Assembly (NCBI GenBank): GCA_037576195.1
Contig: CM075101.1
Location: 38,378,001 to 38,442,000, forward strand
Source of the DNA: Phytoseiulus persimilis
Lineage: Eukaryota; Arthropoda; Arachnida; Mesostigmata; Phytoseiidae
Direction: 5' to 3'
DNA: 64,000 bases
The translations under genes were made by a program, and so were the position numbers. How positions within the stretch are numbered: position 1 is the stretch's first letter; every line of letters starts with the position of its first letter. Positions 34,657 through 47,100 of the stretch are shown here, one piece after another. Below the pieces are notes generated by a model, which saw only the letters and a program-made list of their open reading frames with translations, did no database searches and had not been told where the DNA came from.

Positions 34657-36555
34657 GGGAAATCTATTTTTAGAACATATTCCTATGCTCAGTCCACGAA
34701 ACCGAATTATCATTCCCTTATGCCGCGCGAAGAAGTCGATGCTGTATAACGTGACCGACCTTTCACCGGAACGTGATGCAGATCAATGTATTCAGAGGGA
34801 GAGATCAATCCCTCGAGCAGCGAATTCAAATCTTCAGAAAACTCGAGATCAGGAAGTCATGTGGGCTAGGACGTGAGTTTGGCTCCGTATGAGACGGCTG
34901 ACAGGTCTTTCACGCGGCCTGAGAACTCAATCAGAACTGTAAATGTAGACCATGCACACACGAGCAGTTCTCACGGATTTCCGGTTCCTAATAGCTTTCC
35001 GAAGTCTTCTTCCCAATCGATTTCCTCAGAATTACCCTTTGACTTGTTAGAAAAATGAGGTACCAAACTCGACTCACTTCAAGTACTGAGCTGCGGCCAG
35101 TCTGAGCTTATGTTGCTTCCTCTTCGATTTTTTGACCCTGATTGTTGAATGGAAACTGTGCAGCCAAAGAATATGTACGATCGCACGTGATCAACCGGGG
35201 CTGGAACCTCGAATGCCCCCACCGCTCCTTCTTCTCTTAACTCTCGTCCCGAACCCGCCATGGAGTTCTATTAATTGCATCTTTATTAAGAAGGAATCGC
35301 TTCTGCTCTAACGGAGCAAGGAACTGTCTATCCGGGCTTCTACCGCTTCCATCACCAGAAATGACAAGAGTTTTAAATATTCGTTCCTGGGGCAGGGTTC
35401 TCTGCTCCGTCCCGATGTCCTCTGCCAGGCCTTATCGCGATAGGATCATATTCCGGGAAGTGGAGTCATTATTAGAGCGAGTCATTCTCAGATTCCCAAA
35501 ATAATTATATCGAAGCTCTTTACTCCCGGGAGAATTCTTAACGGAAAAGGAGAAGAAGGATTCAAAACACACATAGGATTGTCTGCTGATGGGTATGGCG
35601 ATTGCTAATCATCTCACCAGCTCAACACGATTCCAATGTGCGACACTGGATTCTCCAACTCGAGAGAGACTCGGAAGTTCCATGAGTTGAGTTATAAATC
35701 TCATCCAAGCTGCTCATCTGTGTTGTAAGCTCAGATCATAACTAAGGAGGGGCGCTCATCGCGACGTTCTAGCCGGGACTCCGTGGCTAGATCGCGGCAG
35801 AGAGAAAAAAAAGCAGAATATGTGGCGGTATGCCCTTTGGCAGAGCTGGGCTTGCCTCTTCGAACCTTCTACATTGATCAAACGAGCTCAGTCTCGTAGA
35901 AATCGTTTCGGCTTCGGAAAAATCATAGGTGCTAATGATTCGTGGGATATGGCGGTGGCAACAGCTGTCAGACAATCGAATAGCTTTCCTGTGAAATTTT
36001 CGAGTGCGGCACTCCTCACGCTCTGACCGATGACCTCAGGAAAAATCTAGATCTAGAAAAATCTCTCGGACCAAAGTCATAGAATTGGAAAACGACCGCA
36101 GGAGCTCTGAGCGTTGCGACTCCGACACGCAGCCTAAGCTCTCTTGAGCGACAAAGCTAACGGACGACGTCGGCAGGTCATGCGACATCTGGGCAGAATA
36201 ACAAGCCATGTGTTGCACACGCAGCCGCGGTACGATTTTCTCGCCGTATCTGCTCTGGACTTAAGCCAAGAAAGTACTGATATGGGTGGTGAGCCTGGAG
36301 TAAGGGTGAAATGTATCGTCTGTCGTCAGTTGAATCGTCCGCCATCATGCGGGTAGAGGTTCAGGTCTTGATTGAACATGAAATCGATCATGCCTTTTGA
36401 GCGCCCTGAGTCGACCTTTGCGCCACGGAGTTTTCGAAATCTCATGGAATTCGCGGTGAGCGGGGCAGCGTCGGGGAACCGAACTTCAAATGAAGAGAAT
36501 CAGGGGTTTCGTCGCAACTTAATAATTTATGTCGATAACATACGGGTAGAGTTTT
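34657..36555. other. Intergenic; one possible terminal exon
   Basis: No complete gene found. A possible minus-strand terminal exon lies at 35155-35074 (acceptor tttggctgcacag). It would encode a basic C-terminus, RVKKSKRKQHKLRLAAAQYL; the rest of such a gene was not found. The remainder shows only short frames. Confidence 0.35.
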
Positions 36556-39500
36556 TCATGAGCCGGCGGAGAACTCGTCGAGGAGATAGATTTTTCCTCC
36601 CATATTGCTAGTTGTGTAACTCTGTCAACGGAATAGAAGAGGATGAGTATTCCTGGGGAATGACATTTCGTCGCCGAATTTTTTAGCATAAAATAACAAA
36701 CCTGATAGTAGACAACATCCGGAGTTGAAGCGTTCGGTGTCCACTGTAAAGTCGCTGTGGCTCTGTCGTCACAGTCGAGCCTGAGCTGATTCCGATATTT
36801 GGGGAACGTCGGGAAACTATCTGCCTGTCGGGGCTCCGTGCTGTTGTACACCCATGCACAAAGCCGGCCAACTAGAGGGGAACGAATCGGTGTTATTTCG
36901 TACGGCTCTGAGATGATCCCCGCTCTGGCCGTATCCAGGGAGGTCGAGGTGACAACCTGAAAAACTGTTTTCCATCAACTTCATACCTGCAGAAGCTTGC
37001 GGCTTTCCTTGCCGATTGAAAACCACGCCTGCGTAAATTTTGGCGTCTTTCTGCTCTACATCAGTCAGCTGGGCGAAGCCCCCGTATGGCGAATCCGTGA
37101 TGTATAGAGGGTGATAATAGCGACCATTGTGGGGGTTGTCCCCACCTTCGACTCTGAATGTGTAGGTGCGACCTCTCTTGAGATACAGGGTCGGGGCCAA
37201 TAGGCCGTTGATATACCAGGATACTCCTGGAGATGGGAGACCTGGAAAGGGAATCTTGTTTAGAAATTCATTCAAAAACTCGGTGTGTCCAGGGGCTGGG
37301 GTGTTCTCCAGATTACTAATTTCATGCTGTCCGGCGCTCCCATTCTCTGATATCCACTCAACGGTAATCTTCCGGAGACGGAGGAACCTGCCCCGCTGCG
37401 GGAAACTCGGGCTCGGCCCGAAGATTTGCTTCTGTGCGGGTTTCTTCTTAAAATTGAGCATCACCTGTTATCCCAGTGTATCCTCTCGTGCCCCCAGCAG
37501 GGCCCACTCTCGCGATGAATTGAGTTACGGTGTTTCCAACGATTTTGAAGGGACCCCAAGGGGCTTCGTTGGATTTCTGCGGTGGCCAGCCTTTGATGAA
37601 GTCATCGCATGTGTCCACCTTGGTTTTGGAGCCGAAATGGACGAGGACGTCTCCTCGGGGATAAATGTGATGGAAGAGCGGTTCTTTCTTATGATTGAGC
37701 CTCCCAATCGCCCACGCGATGGCCATGGGCTGTGAGAGTTCGAAAACTCGATCACCCGCATCATCTGCGAACAACGATAATCTGGGGTTGATTCAACATT
37801 ATTCATCTATGCTTCCTCAGATACTTGCTGGCAACTCACCGATTGGTAGCACATCTCGTCTAAATATGATCGTTGTCATCCCATCCTTCTTACTGAACGT
37901 CAAAATTTGGTAGGAGTTCACCCCCCCAACGAGAGTGTCAGGACAGACTCCTTGGTGACTGCTGAGCACCTTGGAGCAGGGAAAAATACCCCCTATCTTG
38001 TAGTCAATCACCTGGCCGTAAGGACCATCCACAAATGCGACAGCGACGTCTGCGTTCAGCATCTGAGTGTGCGTCGAGTTTTCGTCTCCCGACGGTCCGA
38101 TAGCGAAATAGTCATCGTCAGCTGGAGTCAGAAGTTATCTGTTTATCAGCTCGGGTCGAAATATATGCGGCAGCGCTCGCATAATGCGCTGGGATGAGAA
38201 TTATCCTCACCTATGGGGCCGGTGAGTTCGAATGTCATCGAGCTCCCTTGAATTTCCCAACGGAGCTGCAGATTGGAATGAAGCTGCTCACAGTTTTGTA
38301 GACGAGACTCATGACGCTGAAATTCGTCGATATGTCACGAGACTGCTGAGAGGCTTTGAGCGCCCATGGACGCGTTAGAGTACAGGCCAATCAAATTCTG
38401 GAATGGATCCACGCAGAGGGATCGGATGCATGGAAGTGGACGAACTCACGTAAGTTTCCAACTGGCTGGGTGGAATATCTTCGCCGTGAGGAATTTGAAC
38501 TGAGCCGTAGTTGATCGAGAGGTTCGCATTCCATATCGAGAACCAGTCTATGTCAAACACAGTGGTTTTACCTTGCAAGACCAAGGTGATTGTATCACCC
38601 TTGTAGCGTCGAATGGGGTTGAGGCTGGCAAATTCCGAATAAAAATTACTTCGGCAATCCACAACAATGATCTCTGAGCCGGCCCGTCTGTCATGTCGCT
38701 CCTCGGGTCGACCCAGAAGACACTCATCGTAGAATTGATGATATCCGAGTTTTTCAACTTACTAGCCCTGCTCGTCGGGGATCTTGTAGCCGGCGCTGCT
38801 GGGCTGTGCACCTTGGCCGACCCAGAAATATGTATCTATTCGTCGACGGGGAGGAGAAGAATTCGACATTTTTAAAGTTAGTTGGGCCACAACGAGCTCG
38901 ACCTGAATTTCCCAATTCGGCAATTTCAAAGAGAAAACGATCAACCACGAACCGTTGTTCTCGCCCCCGAAGTGAAAGTGAGGCACTAGAATGGTTTTTG
39001 TATCCATGATAACCACGGTTCCCGATTTGACACCACCTCCTTGACGCGTCAGCTCGGAGAGTTTCCGGGGTGCCGGAGGCTCGAAGCCGTCGGGTAAGAA
39101 AATGTCCCCGTAATTTTCGTGGTCGCGCAAATTCCAGATTGCGAACCATTTGATCGATGTGATTTTTCGCTTGTCCGGCAAGCGAATATAAATGTCTTTG
39201 TCGGTGTAGGGCTCCAGAACATTAGTCCTGGAAAAATCGGCTCGATTCACTTCCCAGGCCCGATGATATATTTCACGAAAAGGCATGATTATCAAACGGT
39301 GCCATCTGGAACTTTCTGACTCACTTTCCTTCTTCGTCGGGTACGATGAAACCAATGTTACTGGGGCGGACCGAGGAGCCGGCCCAGAAGAACGCATCTT
39401 GGCCCAAACCATCGTAGTAGAACCCTTTGATCAATAGAGTGTATTCGTCAACGGCGTACACGGACCCGGTCACCTGATGCGAGTACGTATTTATCCGACC

Positions 39501-40191
39501 GATGTAGAGACCTTGATGTTTTGCGTCTGCTGCCCATGTTGTCGCCACTGGAAGCGTTAGGAAATTCGATGTAGCTTCATATCGGTCTGATCCAGTTCGA
39601 AGGAGCCGTCACAGCTCACAGGGAATCGGGTAACTGTTGTCACGCGCGAAAAATTCTTCGATATAATGTAGCCCGTCACCAGTATGAGCTCCCAAGGAGC
39701 CGTGCTGAGTGATCGAAGCTAGGTCCGCCGACCTTCTCTTCATACAATTGTGACTTCGAACGGCCTTGTCGACCGGTAGTGATTTACGTCATTGGGAGAC
39801 ACTTCCCTGACGTCAGAATAAGTTCAGGTTGAACGAAAAATCACAAATCACGAGATGCGATATTCGTCAGTTCGCGATAATGAGTCTTTTATTGCGTAGC
39901 AGACTCTGCGTCGAAGCGACTTTGAGGTCAAAGAGAGCGTGGTTTGAGGAGACAGCCGGTGGAGATGAAAATGATCCGAGAACTTTCCGTGCTCGTTTTC
40001 ACTGCGCACTGTCCATATGGGAGTCAGCGCGGTGCTCTCGCAGGTGAAGCCCTTCCGGAATCTCATGGGTTCTCCATCTACCGTCTCTTCCAAACCGTAA
40101 AGCACATTGGAGGCAAACGGTCACAATGTAGAAGCTCACCTGAAAGAACGACGACCAGGGCACAGATGAGGAAGCTCTTTCGTGGCCCCAT
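36556..40191 (-). CDS. knk: Knickkopf, cuticle chitin-organising protein
   Basis: Eleven minus-strand exons: 40191-40140, 39547-39325, 39227-38953, 38835-38763, 38624-38450, 38316-38211, 38121-37840, 37764-37465, 37346-36987, 36871-36702, 36621-36556. Phases agree throughout and give about 693 residues; insect Knk is about 690. A signal peptide (MGPRKSFLICALVVVLSVATTWAADA) is split by intron 1. Two DM13 domains follow (INTYSHQVTGSVYAVDEYTL with FFWAGSSVRPSNIGF, and VKSGTVVIMDTKTILVPHFH with TYFWVGQG), then a DOMON domain (LRWEIQGSSMTFELTG, DYFAIGPSGDE) and a C-terminal cupredoxin-like region (LKRGRTYTFRVEGGDNPHN) ending in VGRLCAWVYN and SYTTSNMGGKI. Knk orders newly made chitin and protects it from chitinases in the procuticle. 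The start of exon 9 is the least certain boundary (weak pyrimidine tract). Confidence 0.93.
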
Positions 40192-41080
40192 ACGTTCGGC
40201 GCGGACAACTGAGCACCGTAACAGCGGTGCCTTCACAAGGAGGGGAGGGCTCGTCTGTGAAAGCAAGAGAAGCAAGCGAAGCAGGCAGCCAAGAATTCGG
40301 ATCGCAACATTTTCACTTCAAACACGGCAGTACGGTCAGACAGCCGATCGGGCGGTGTTGCTCCTGCTTCTAACATCCATGTCGGCCATAAAGAACACTG
40401 TTCAAACCCACAGACGGATTTCGCACGTGGTGCTGCATCCCTTGAGGAGACTTCGCAGAACGCAGAGAGGGCACCAACCTCAGAATTTTGAGCTGAATGC
40501 TGGCAGGGACTTGGCTGGGACGCCACTCAAATCAAAAAGATTGTCGCGGGGAACCCTGCTTGCTTTTCGGTAGACTCCAGGCTCACTGAATCGAGAGTGA
40601 TGGATCGCCATCAGTGGAGCCTGGAAGTTTAGGCATCATGCATTTTGCACTTCCCATCTACCCATAAATTTAGACTGAAGGATGAATGTTTGACGCGTGA
40701 ATTCCTCAGCTATCACGGCAGAAAGTCATCATTAATCCAGCTTCCCCCCCCCCGTCCAGCCTTGTATACACGAGAATATGTCGAATAAAGGATGCCCAAA
40801 CTCCTGAGAACTTGTTGATTGGGAACATCTCCTCCACCAAAGGCATGCGGTCTGATATTTGTTCAGCCTGATCCCAATCTCGTCCGCCCAAACTAGATCG
40901 CAACTCGAGCGCGAGGAGCGAGACATGAGAATCGGGGAACGGAATGAGATCTGCATCGCAATGTTTCGAACAACATGTTGTTACAATCAGCGATGGCTGC
41001 CACATGACGGACTTCTTCGAGCGGAAGCCTGAACAATAGAGGCCGCATGACGCGAACATTGCAAATAACGAAGAGCGAAG
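40192..41080. other. Shared upstream region of knk and BTB-BACK gene
   Basis: Divergent starts flank this stretch. Open frames on both strands (39944-40573 plus, 40233-40526 minus) overlap each other and the knk first exon, and have no domain. A run of C lies at about 40744-40751. Confidence 0.4.
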
Positions 41081-42820
41081 ATGTCGCATGCCTCGTCCAC
41101 AAGCAACGAGCTAGATCCGAAAGACGGCTTTGAGATTGCACTGAGGCGATTTCCCGAGTCTCAAATGGCCCAGTTATACAGTCAAAAAAGAGACGGGCGC
41201 TTCTGTGATGCGGTCGTGAATTGCCTCGACGGTGAATTCAAAGCTCATAGGTACCACACGAGAACTTCGCTAGGTTCACGCTCATTTTTCGACGACTTCG
41301 ATATCCGCTCGAGAGACCACAAGCTCCTGCCTGCAAGCTCTCAGCTAGAATCGTAGAGACTCTTCTTCCAGATGCGTTCTCGCGACCCTGTGTGCACGCG
41401 ATCTTGCGAAACCCGTGGAGGTCCCTGTGAAAAACGAGGCCGTGAAAAGATTAGCCAATCTGTGCTATACAGGTTACATGAAAGTCAGTATCGAAAACTT
41501 GGAGCAGGACCTAAAAGTTGCCGAGGCTCTCGAGTGTGAGTTCGTCCTAAGTGCAACGCAGAAATGGGTGACCGAAAACGTGAAACAGGTTTGCTGGAGG
41601 GAAGTCGCTAAGGAATCCGTGTCGAGCCGACCGCATCGATTGTTGGGTGCGCCGAGAGAGAACATTTCTGATCACGATTATACTCTCTAGATTACGGCAA
41701 CTGAGAGGGCTCTGAAAAACCTCGACGTGGGAACAGTCAGAGGCTGCCTCGGCCGTATCAAGTACATGAACGAAGATTGGCAAGATTTCCTCATACAATG
41801 GGCGGGATCAGACCCACAGCGCAAAGCAGAACTGGCCTTGCTCCAGCAGGAGGTGGAAAAACACGCTTTTGTCTCCATTTACCGACATGTCGTTGTAGGT
41901 GGGCTAACCATGAAGTTCGACGGGACCAGCGTGACGGATGAAGGTTGGCCGATTCCTCACAGCGATAGAATAATAATCGTCAACAGAAAGACAAAGAAAC
42001 GAGTGAACATAGCCGTGGATGGAACATTGTCTTTCCACGTTAGGAATAAGCTCAAGATGACCCATTCTCAGAGGGCAGCTGGAATCCTCGAAACTGTTAG
42101 ACCAATTATTCTTTGGCTGAGCGACGGCTCTCTGCTCAAGGTGGTCGACAAGAAATATCCGTTCGAGGAGCTGGGTGACGACGAAAAATGCTTGTATCAA
42201 GGCCCTGCTTGGAAAATAGCCCCGATCAAGAATGCTTGCGCAGACCTCCATCTAGTGCCAGAACATGGCGCTGTTCTGCACTACCCTGGCCACGGGACTT
42301 GTTTCATGTCCCTGAAAACCTCTGCCGGTTTCCAGGCGTGGACGCCGATGCCTTGCAGTGACATCCATTACGCATACTCCGACGGCAGAAGATTAATACT
42401 CGTGAGCCGGGACGTCCATACGTACGCCGTAGTCGGTGGGGACACGTTTCAAACCATCAGCATAGTACGCAAAGCTCCTCTCCCGTCAGATACTCTCGGT
42501 TTTTAATAGCTCATGAATATTTACGCCACGATCGACCTCGTTGTCACAATCGCATGCGATAGAGCAGTTTACTTCGTAACTAAGTGATTCATTACCCCTC
42601 CGCTCATAGAACTTTCGATCCACAGATGATAAGTGGAGGTCCCCGGCAGTCTCCATTTTTGGTCCCATCTTTCTGTCGAGGACAACGTATTGTGTTCGCG
42701 ATTGTGGATCTTGAAAGAAGCCCGAAAACGTTCTACTTTGTGCTCTATGAAGCTGGTCAGAGTCGTGTGCTCTCTGCACCGTTCGTCGCCCTTCCCGAAG
42801 CCCGGTTCTCAGTCATGTGA
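41081..42820 (+). CDS. BTB-BACK domain protein
   Basis: Four exons: 41081-41250, 41372-41588, 41691-42464, 42626-42820; phases agree, about 451 residues. The N-terminal BTB/POZ fold shows RFCDAVVNCLDGEFKAHR joined by splicing to CVLATLCARDL, and RLANLCYTGYMKVSIENL. A BACK-like helical segment follows (LKVAEALECEFVLSATQKWV). The C-terminal 270 residues (VVVGGLTMKFDGTSV, SDRIIIVNRKTKKRVNIAV, HYPGHGTCFMSLK) read as a beta-rich domain; I cannot count clear Kelch repeats. Such proteins are often substrate adaptors for Cullin-3 ubiquitin ligases, but that is inference from the BTB-BACK pair. The last junction (ATA|GTACGC to ATG ATA) is the least certain. Without it, the frame ends at 42506. Confidence 0.7.
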
Positions 42821-43355
42821 ATTATGATAGATTTGAACAATGAACGTGTCCGTCACTATGCCCTTTGGTTTGTTCACGTAAGGAAACACTGGACTCGTCT
42901 TTCTCAGAATTCTCATGATGCTGCCGAGATGGCCATACCAAGGCTCGCAAACGTTGTTGACGATCGGATTCTCGGGGAATCATAACGAATCATATGATGA
43001 CTCATCAAAAGCTGTGAAGTATAGATTCGAGTCGGGAGGCTGCGCCGAATCCTCGCTGCGTTTTTTGTTGACGCAATATTCTTCGTCACGGTCATGTCGC
43101 CGCGGAAGTGTAGTTCGGAAGCCCGCGCAAATCTCCGGATCTAAGCCGACACGTCCAGCAGAAGCTGACTCATTCTAGGATACCGCCTGGGGCCGCACAC
43201 TTCACTCGACCCAGCAGTGCGATAGAATTCTTCGAGAAAAGACGCATTCAGCTGGCAGTGGCCGAGTGTTGGAGCTTGATTCCGCGGTTCGGGAACCAGC
43301 CAAGAGAAGCAGCGCTGTTTGCAGCGGTCTACAGGTTTGCACCCTGCTTTCCAAC
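42821..43355. other. Intergenic between BTB-BACK and BCDIN3D genes
   Basis: No gene supported. Open frames upstream of 43356 run into the BCDIN3D start and could be its 5' UTR. Confidence 0.4.
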
Positions 43356-44185
43356 ATGACCATGGGTGCTGAGGCGGACGAAGAAGCAAGATCCCTAAGC
43401 GAAGAAACCATCGAACTCATTTCTGATGGCGCGGGTAAATACCCTGACTGCACCACCACCATGGCTTACCGTATCGACGAAGGCCAAACGTTGATAACTT
43501 TATTCTCCCAGGAACGTCACGTTACGGAAACTTTCACAACTACTACGAATTCAACCCGACGAACAAGAGACTGAAACTGCTAACACCTGACTGGGTTCTC
43601 CCTTTGAGTGATCGCAAAAAACTGACTGCCATGGACATAGGTTGCAATTCCGGCGAACTGACCGTCGAACTCCATTCCAATTTGAAACTCTTGGGGAAAC
43701 CGTTGAAGACACTCGGTCTCGACATCGACCCAGCGCTCATAAGGAAAGCGCGGGAACGAGATTTCCCGGAGAGCTCGGGAGATGTTCAGTTCAGAACGAT
43801 TGATATTATGAACCTTGAGCATCACGACCAATTGGATGATTTTTCTAATCATTTCGACATCGCGTTCTGCTTCGCCGTCACAATGTGGATTCACCTGAAT
43901 CACGGAGACGACGGTCTGAGGAGCTTCCTCAAGTACATCACCTCAAAATGTGATTTTCTAGTTGTCGAACCTCAAACATGGAAATGCTATCGCAATGCTT
44001 CGAGGCGAATGCGCAAGGAGAAGAAATCGTTGTTTCAGGACATTGATAGACTCCGTTGGAAGAATGACATCTTGGATAGAATCGATGAGTTTATTCAGAG
44101 TGACTGCGGCATGCGAATAGAGCGGAAATTCGGAGTAACTCCTTGGGGCCGACCAATAACTATGTACAGGTGTAGAAATTCGTGA
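43356..44185 (+). CDS. BCDIN3D: RNA 5'-monophosphate methyltransferase
   Basis: Two exons, 43356-43434 and 43512-44185, joined in phase 1 (GCGG|GTAAAT to ttattctcccag), give about 250 residues. The Bin3-type methyltransferase signature is complete: RYGNFHNYYEFNP, the SAM-binding motif AMDIGCNSGELTVEL, the acidic LGLDIDPALIRKA, and the substrate block FCFAVTMWIHLNHGDDGL followed by LVVEPQTWKCYR. BCDIN3D transfers methyl groups to the 5' monophosphate of small RNAs, chiefly cytoplasmic tRNA-His and some pre-miRNAs (family knowledge). The final residues (GVTPWGRPITMYR) also fit the family. The stop TGA overlaps a poly(A) signal. Confidence 0.94.
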
Positions 44186-44190
44186 ATAAA
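44185..44190 (+). promoter_or_regulatory. Polyadenylation signal overlapping BCDIN3D stop
   Basis: AATAAA begins at the last base of the TGA stop (TGAATAAA), implying an extremely short 3' UTR if used. Confidence 0.5.
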
Positions 44191-47100
44191 TATCACCAAA
44201 GGGTGAAATCTCCGCTGTCCATGAAGTTGAAGAAGTTTCCGAATCGAGAAATTGGGGTTCTCAAAAATTACACCCAGAAGGACTATCAATCGGCGAGAGA
44301 GCGGACACCAGTCAAGACGTGTAGCTACTTGGATATGATGTTATTTCATGTATAACATAGTCGGGGAGCAACGCAGTAGACTCTTGAGGGATAGAGTGTT
44401 ATTCCCGGTCGGCCTCGACCCCGATGGAACACCATCGATCCCAATCGCCGAAGGATTGTTTCCATCGAGGGTTTCCCTGTCCTCGCCAGAGCCCGCCTTC
44501 ATAATTTGGTGGCTCCCAGGAATCCCGCGAGTCGAGAAGGATGCTTCCCAATGTGCATCAATGGCGATGCGGAAGTCATTGACGGCGTCGACCGTTCAAA
44601 GGTTCAAGGCTCTGCCAGGGGAAACTCAACCGTCCGAGAATACGCAGATTTCCGCGGTGTGATCCAGAAGATGCTCAGCCGTGAACATGATAAAAGGAGA
44701 ATCGAAGACCGAGTTATTGGACTCCTGACAAGATAGAAGGAGCGCCACGAACCGAAACCTGTCCCACCCATGAAGAAGAGTAGACTCAAAAGGGGCTAAA
44801 TATCCTGAAGGAACCAGTAGTTCCGGACACAGTTCGATTCCTGAGAGAGAGGGTGATGTGATAGGACGCTCACCGGACCTCCGCCTCTCGTTTGATAGGC
44901 TCACGGGCAGAGCTTCTGAGTAGCGCTACCGCCGTCATCATTCAGAACCACGCATTCAGATCCCCGATTCCGAGGAGACTCCATAACCACAGCCCATAAT
45001 CGAGCCTATGGTTACTTCGATCGGCTCGCAAACGAACCTTTGATTATCGTTAGCCAGCTGCTCATAGAAATATCACGGTATCCTTGAGATCCTCGAGGAC
45101 ATCTGGGAATATTGATTCGGAAATTTTGAAACGAAAGATGGTTCTGCTCGTGGAAGACATCTGTGAACTCCGGGAGGGAAAAATAACGGGCAGCTGAGAT
45201 TGTCCTGGGGTCGATGAAACCTTCGAATACCTACAGGACGGACGAACGAATCTTCCTACGTATCAGGAGCGTTCTAACACTTCCGAATACCGATACGACC
45301 GGAGTCCTCTAAGAATATCCCTCCGCGATTCAACGACTTCATACTTCGGGGCTGACTCATTCTCGAGCCCGAGCATGATTTGCATACGGAGATTCTGATC
45401 GGAAGTCGAACTCTGACCTGTTCTACTGGAAGGAATGATCGAGCTCCATTTTCTGAGCCGTCTGGGCCATTTTCGAGCCCAAGACACACAACATGGCGAA
45501 GAGAGCTATTCCGAGTGATTCAATTGGAATCGATGAACTGATTTGACTCTCGGTTCGGTGGAGTCGGAGGAGTGCAGTCGATTCCGGCAGTACTTCAAAA
45601 GGCAAGTAGAATTCCGCATGGAGGTTTCCAACGCAACTCACACGCAGCTCTGATTCCCGATTAGTGGGTCACTGAGATGATTTCATATTTGAGAAGACTC
45701 CAACTAGCCTGTTGAGTCGAGATAATCTCGCCAAGGTTGATTCGCATCATGCTCGATTGAATCTTCGCGCTCAAGACTATGATCGGACAGTCCCAGTTAG
45801 TTCTCACGGCTCTCTGCGATCAAGAGTCCGTCTACCCCTCTGCCACCTCCCCGCTCGGAAACAGCCCTCCAGTAGAGAAGGCGCGAGCTGACTCGATCAG
45901 TAGCTCATCAGAGACGCAACCACACATTGTGGGCCTCATCATCGCGGCGAATCGTCATTTGAGTTCATCCTGGATGAAATCCTACGTTGAGACGAAATTA
46001 CTACAATCATGGACAGATGTAGGAGGGGGAATAGAAGAGAAAGCGAAGGATAACCCAGGATGGCGTACGTTGATCAGGAGGGCACAGCCCTCCTGATCAA
46101 CCCTTGAACCCTTGAAGCATACAAGGGGAAAGTGGGCCAATGTCTTAGACAATAAGACTTCCTCAGGAATGACATCTGGGATACCGAAACGAGGGAACGC
46201 GAGACGAGTGAGCTACTGACCGATGACAGTCGCCCGTCAGGTTAGTGCTGCCGCAGGCTAGAGCATTGCCTTACATCGCAAGCTCAACAACCCGATTTCC
46301 ACCGAAAGTTGAACCAGAAATCGAAAAGGGAAACTCAGGGGGAAGGATGTAGTATACTGCATTCGTCTTTGAATCTATGAAGAGCACTCGGAAGCGCGCA
46401 CCGGTATTTCTCCTTTGAAAACTCTACCAGTCTTCACTCCTCTACCAGATCAGAAACCGGCTTGTTTGGCCCCCGGCTCGGCGTTCATGTGCGGGAAATG
46501 AGCTCGATGAGCTAGCATCCGTTTCGCGATAGCTACGGAGGATTCGGAGTTCACAGATGTAGCCCGCCTTGGGGTTTACGGACACTGAGTTCCTAGACGT
46601 TTCAATCACTGCAGCTGGCTTCGGTTAGCTCTGATGGGGTTCTGAAGTGAGGGGCCAGCACACCATGCTGGATCTCTGCGTGGGAGGATGGTCCTCCCCT
46701 AGAGGGCTTCCCAGAAGCGAAGTTGAAATACCTACCGAGAGTTCAGAGAATCGGAGTCCACCGCCACTTCGACCGAGATCGAACGATGAATCGAAAATTC
46801 GAGATCAAACTCACAACTAAGCGGTTCGCTTCAAGCGGCACCGGCGCCCAGGCTCTCTCGAACGAAAATGGAAAGCCTTTCCCCGGAGTTCCCGCGATTC
46901 CGTCCCTCCGTATGAATTCAACCAACCTGACAACGAGCCCCTGGATCGACGTTCCGCGCTGAGAACCCCTCATGCATCGTGTCCCTAGGACGCAAACTCC
47001 TTAATATGAGGGCAGGTCTCCGAGTTCGCATCAGGGGGAATTTCTTCGCCGTCAAGGATATGAAGTATTCTGGAATTGCAGGAGTATTCCGCGCGGACTT

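Noticed and set aside
36949..36987. Very short (22-30 nt) intron between Knk exons 9 and 10
   Set aside because: An acceptor at 36872 gives a normal-size intron of about 115 nt, keeps phase, and restores the family sequence VGRLCAWVYN directly.
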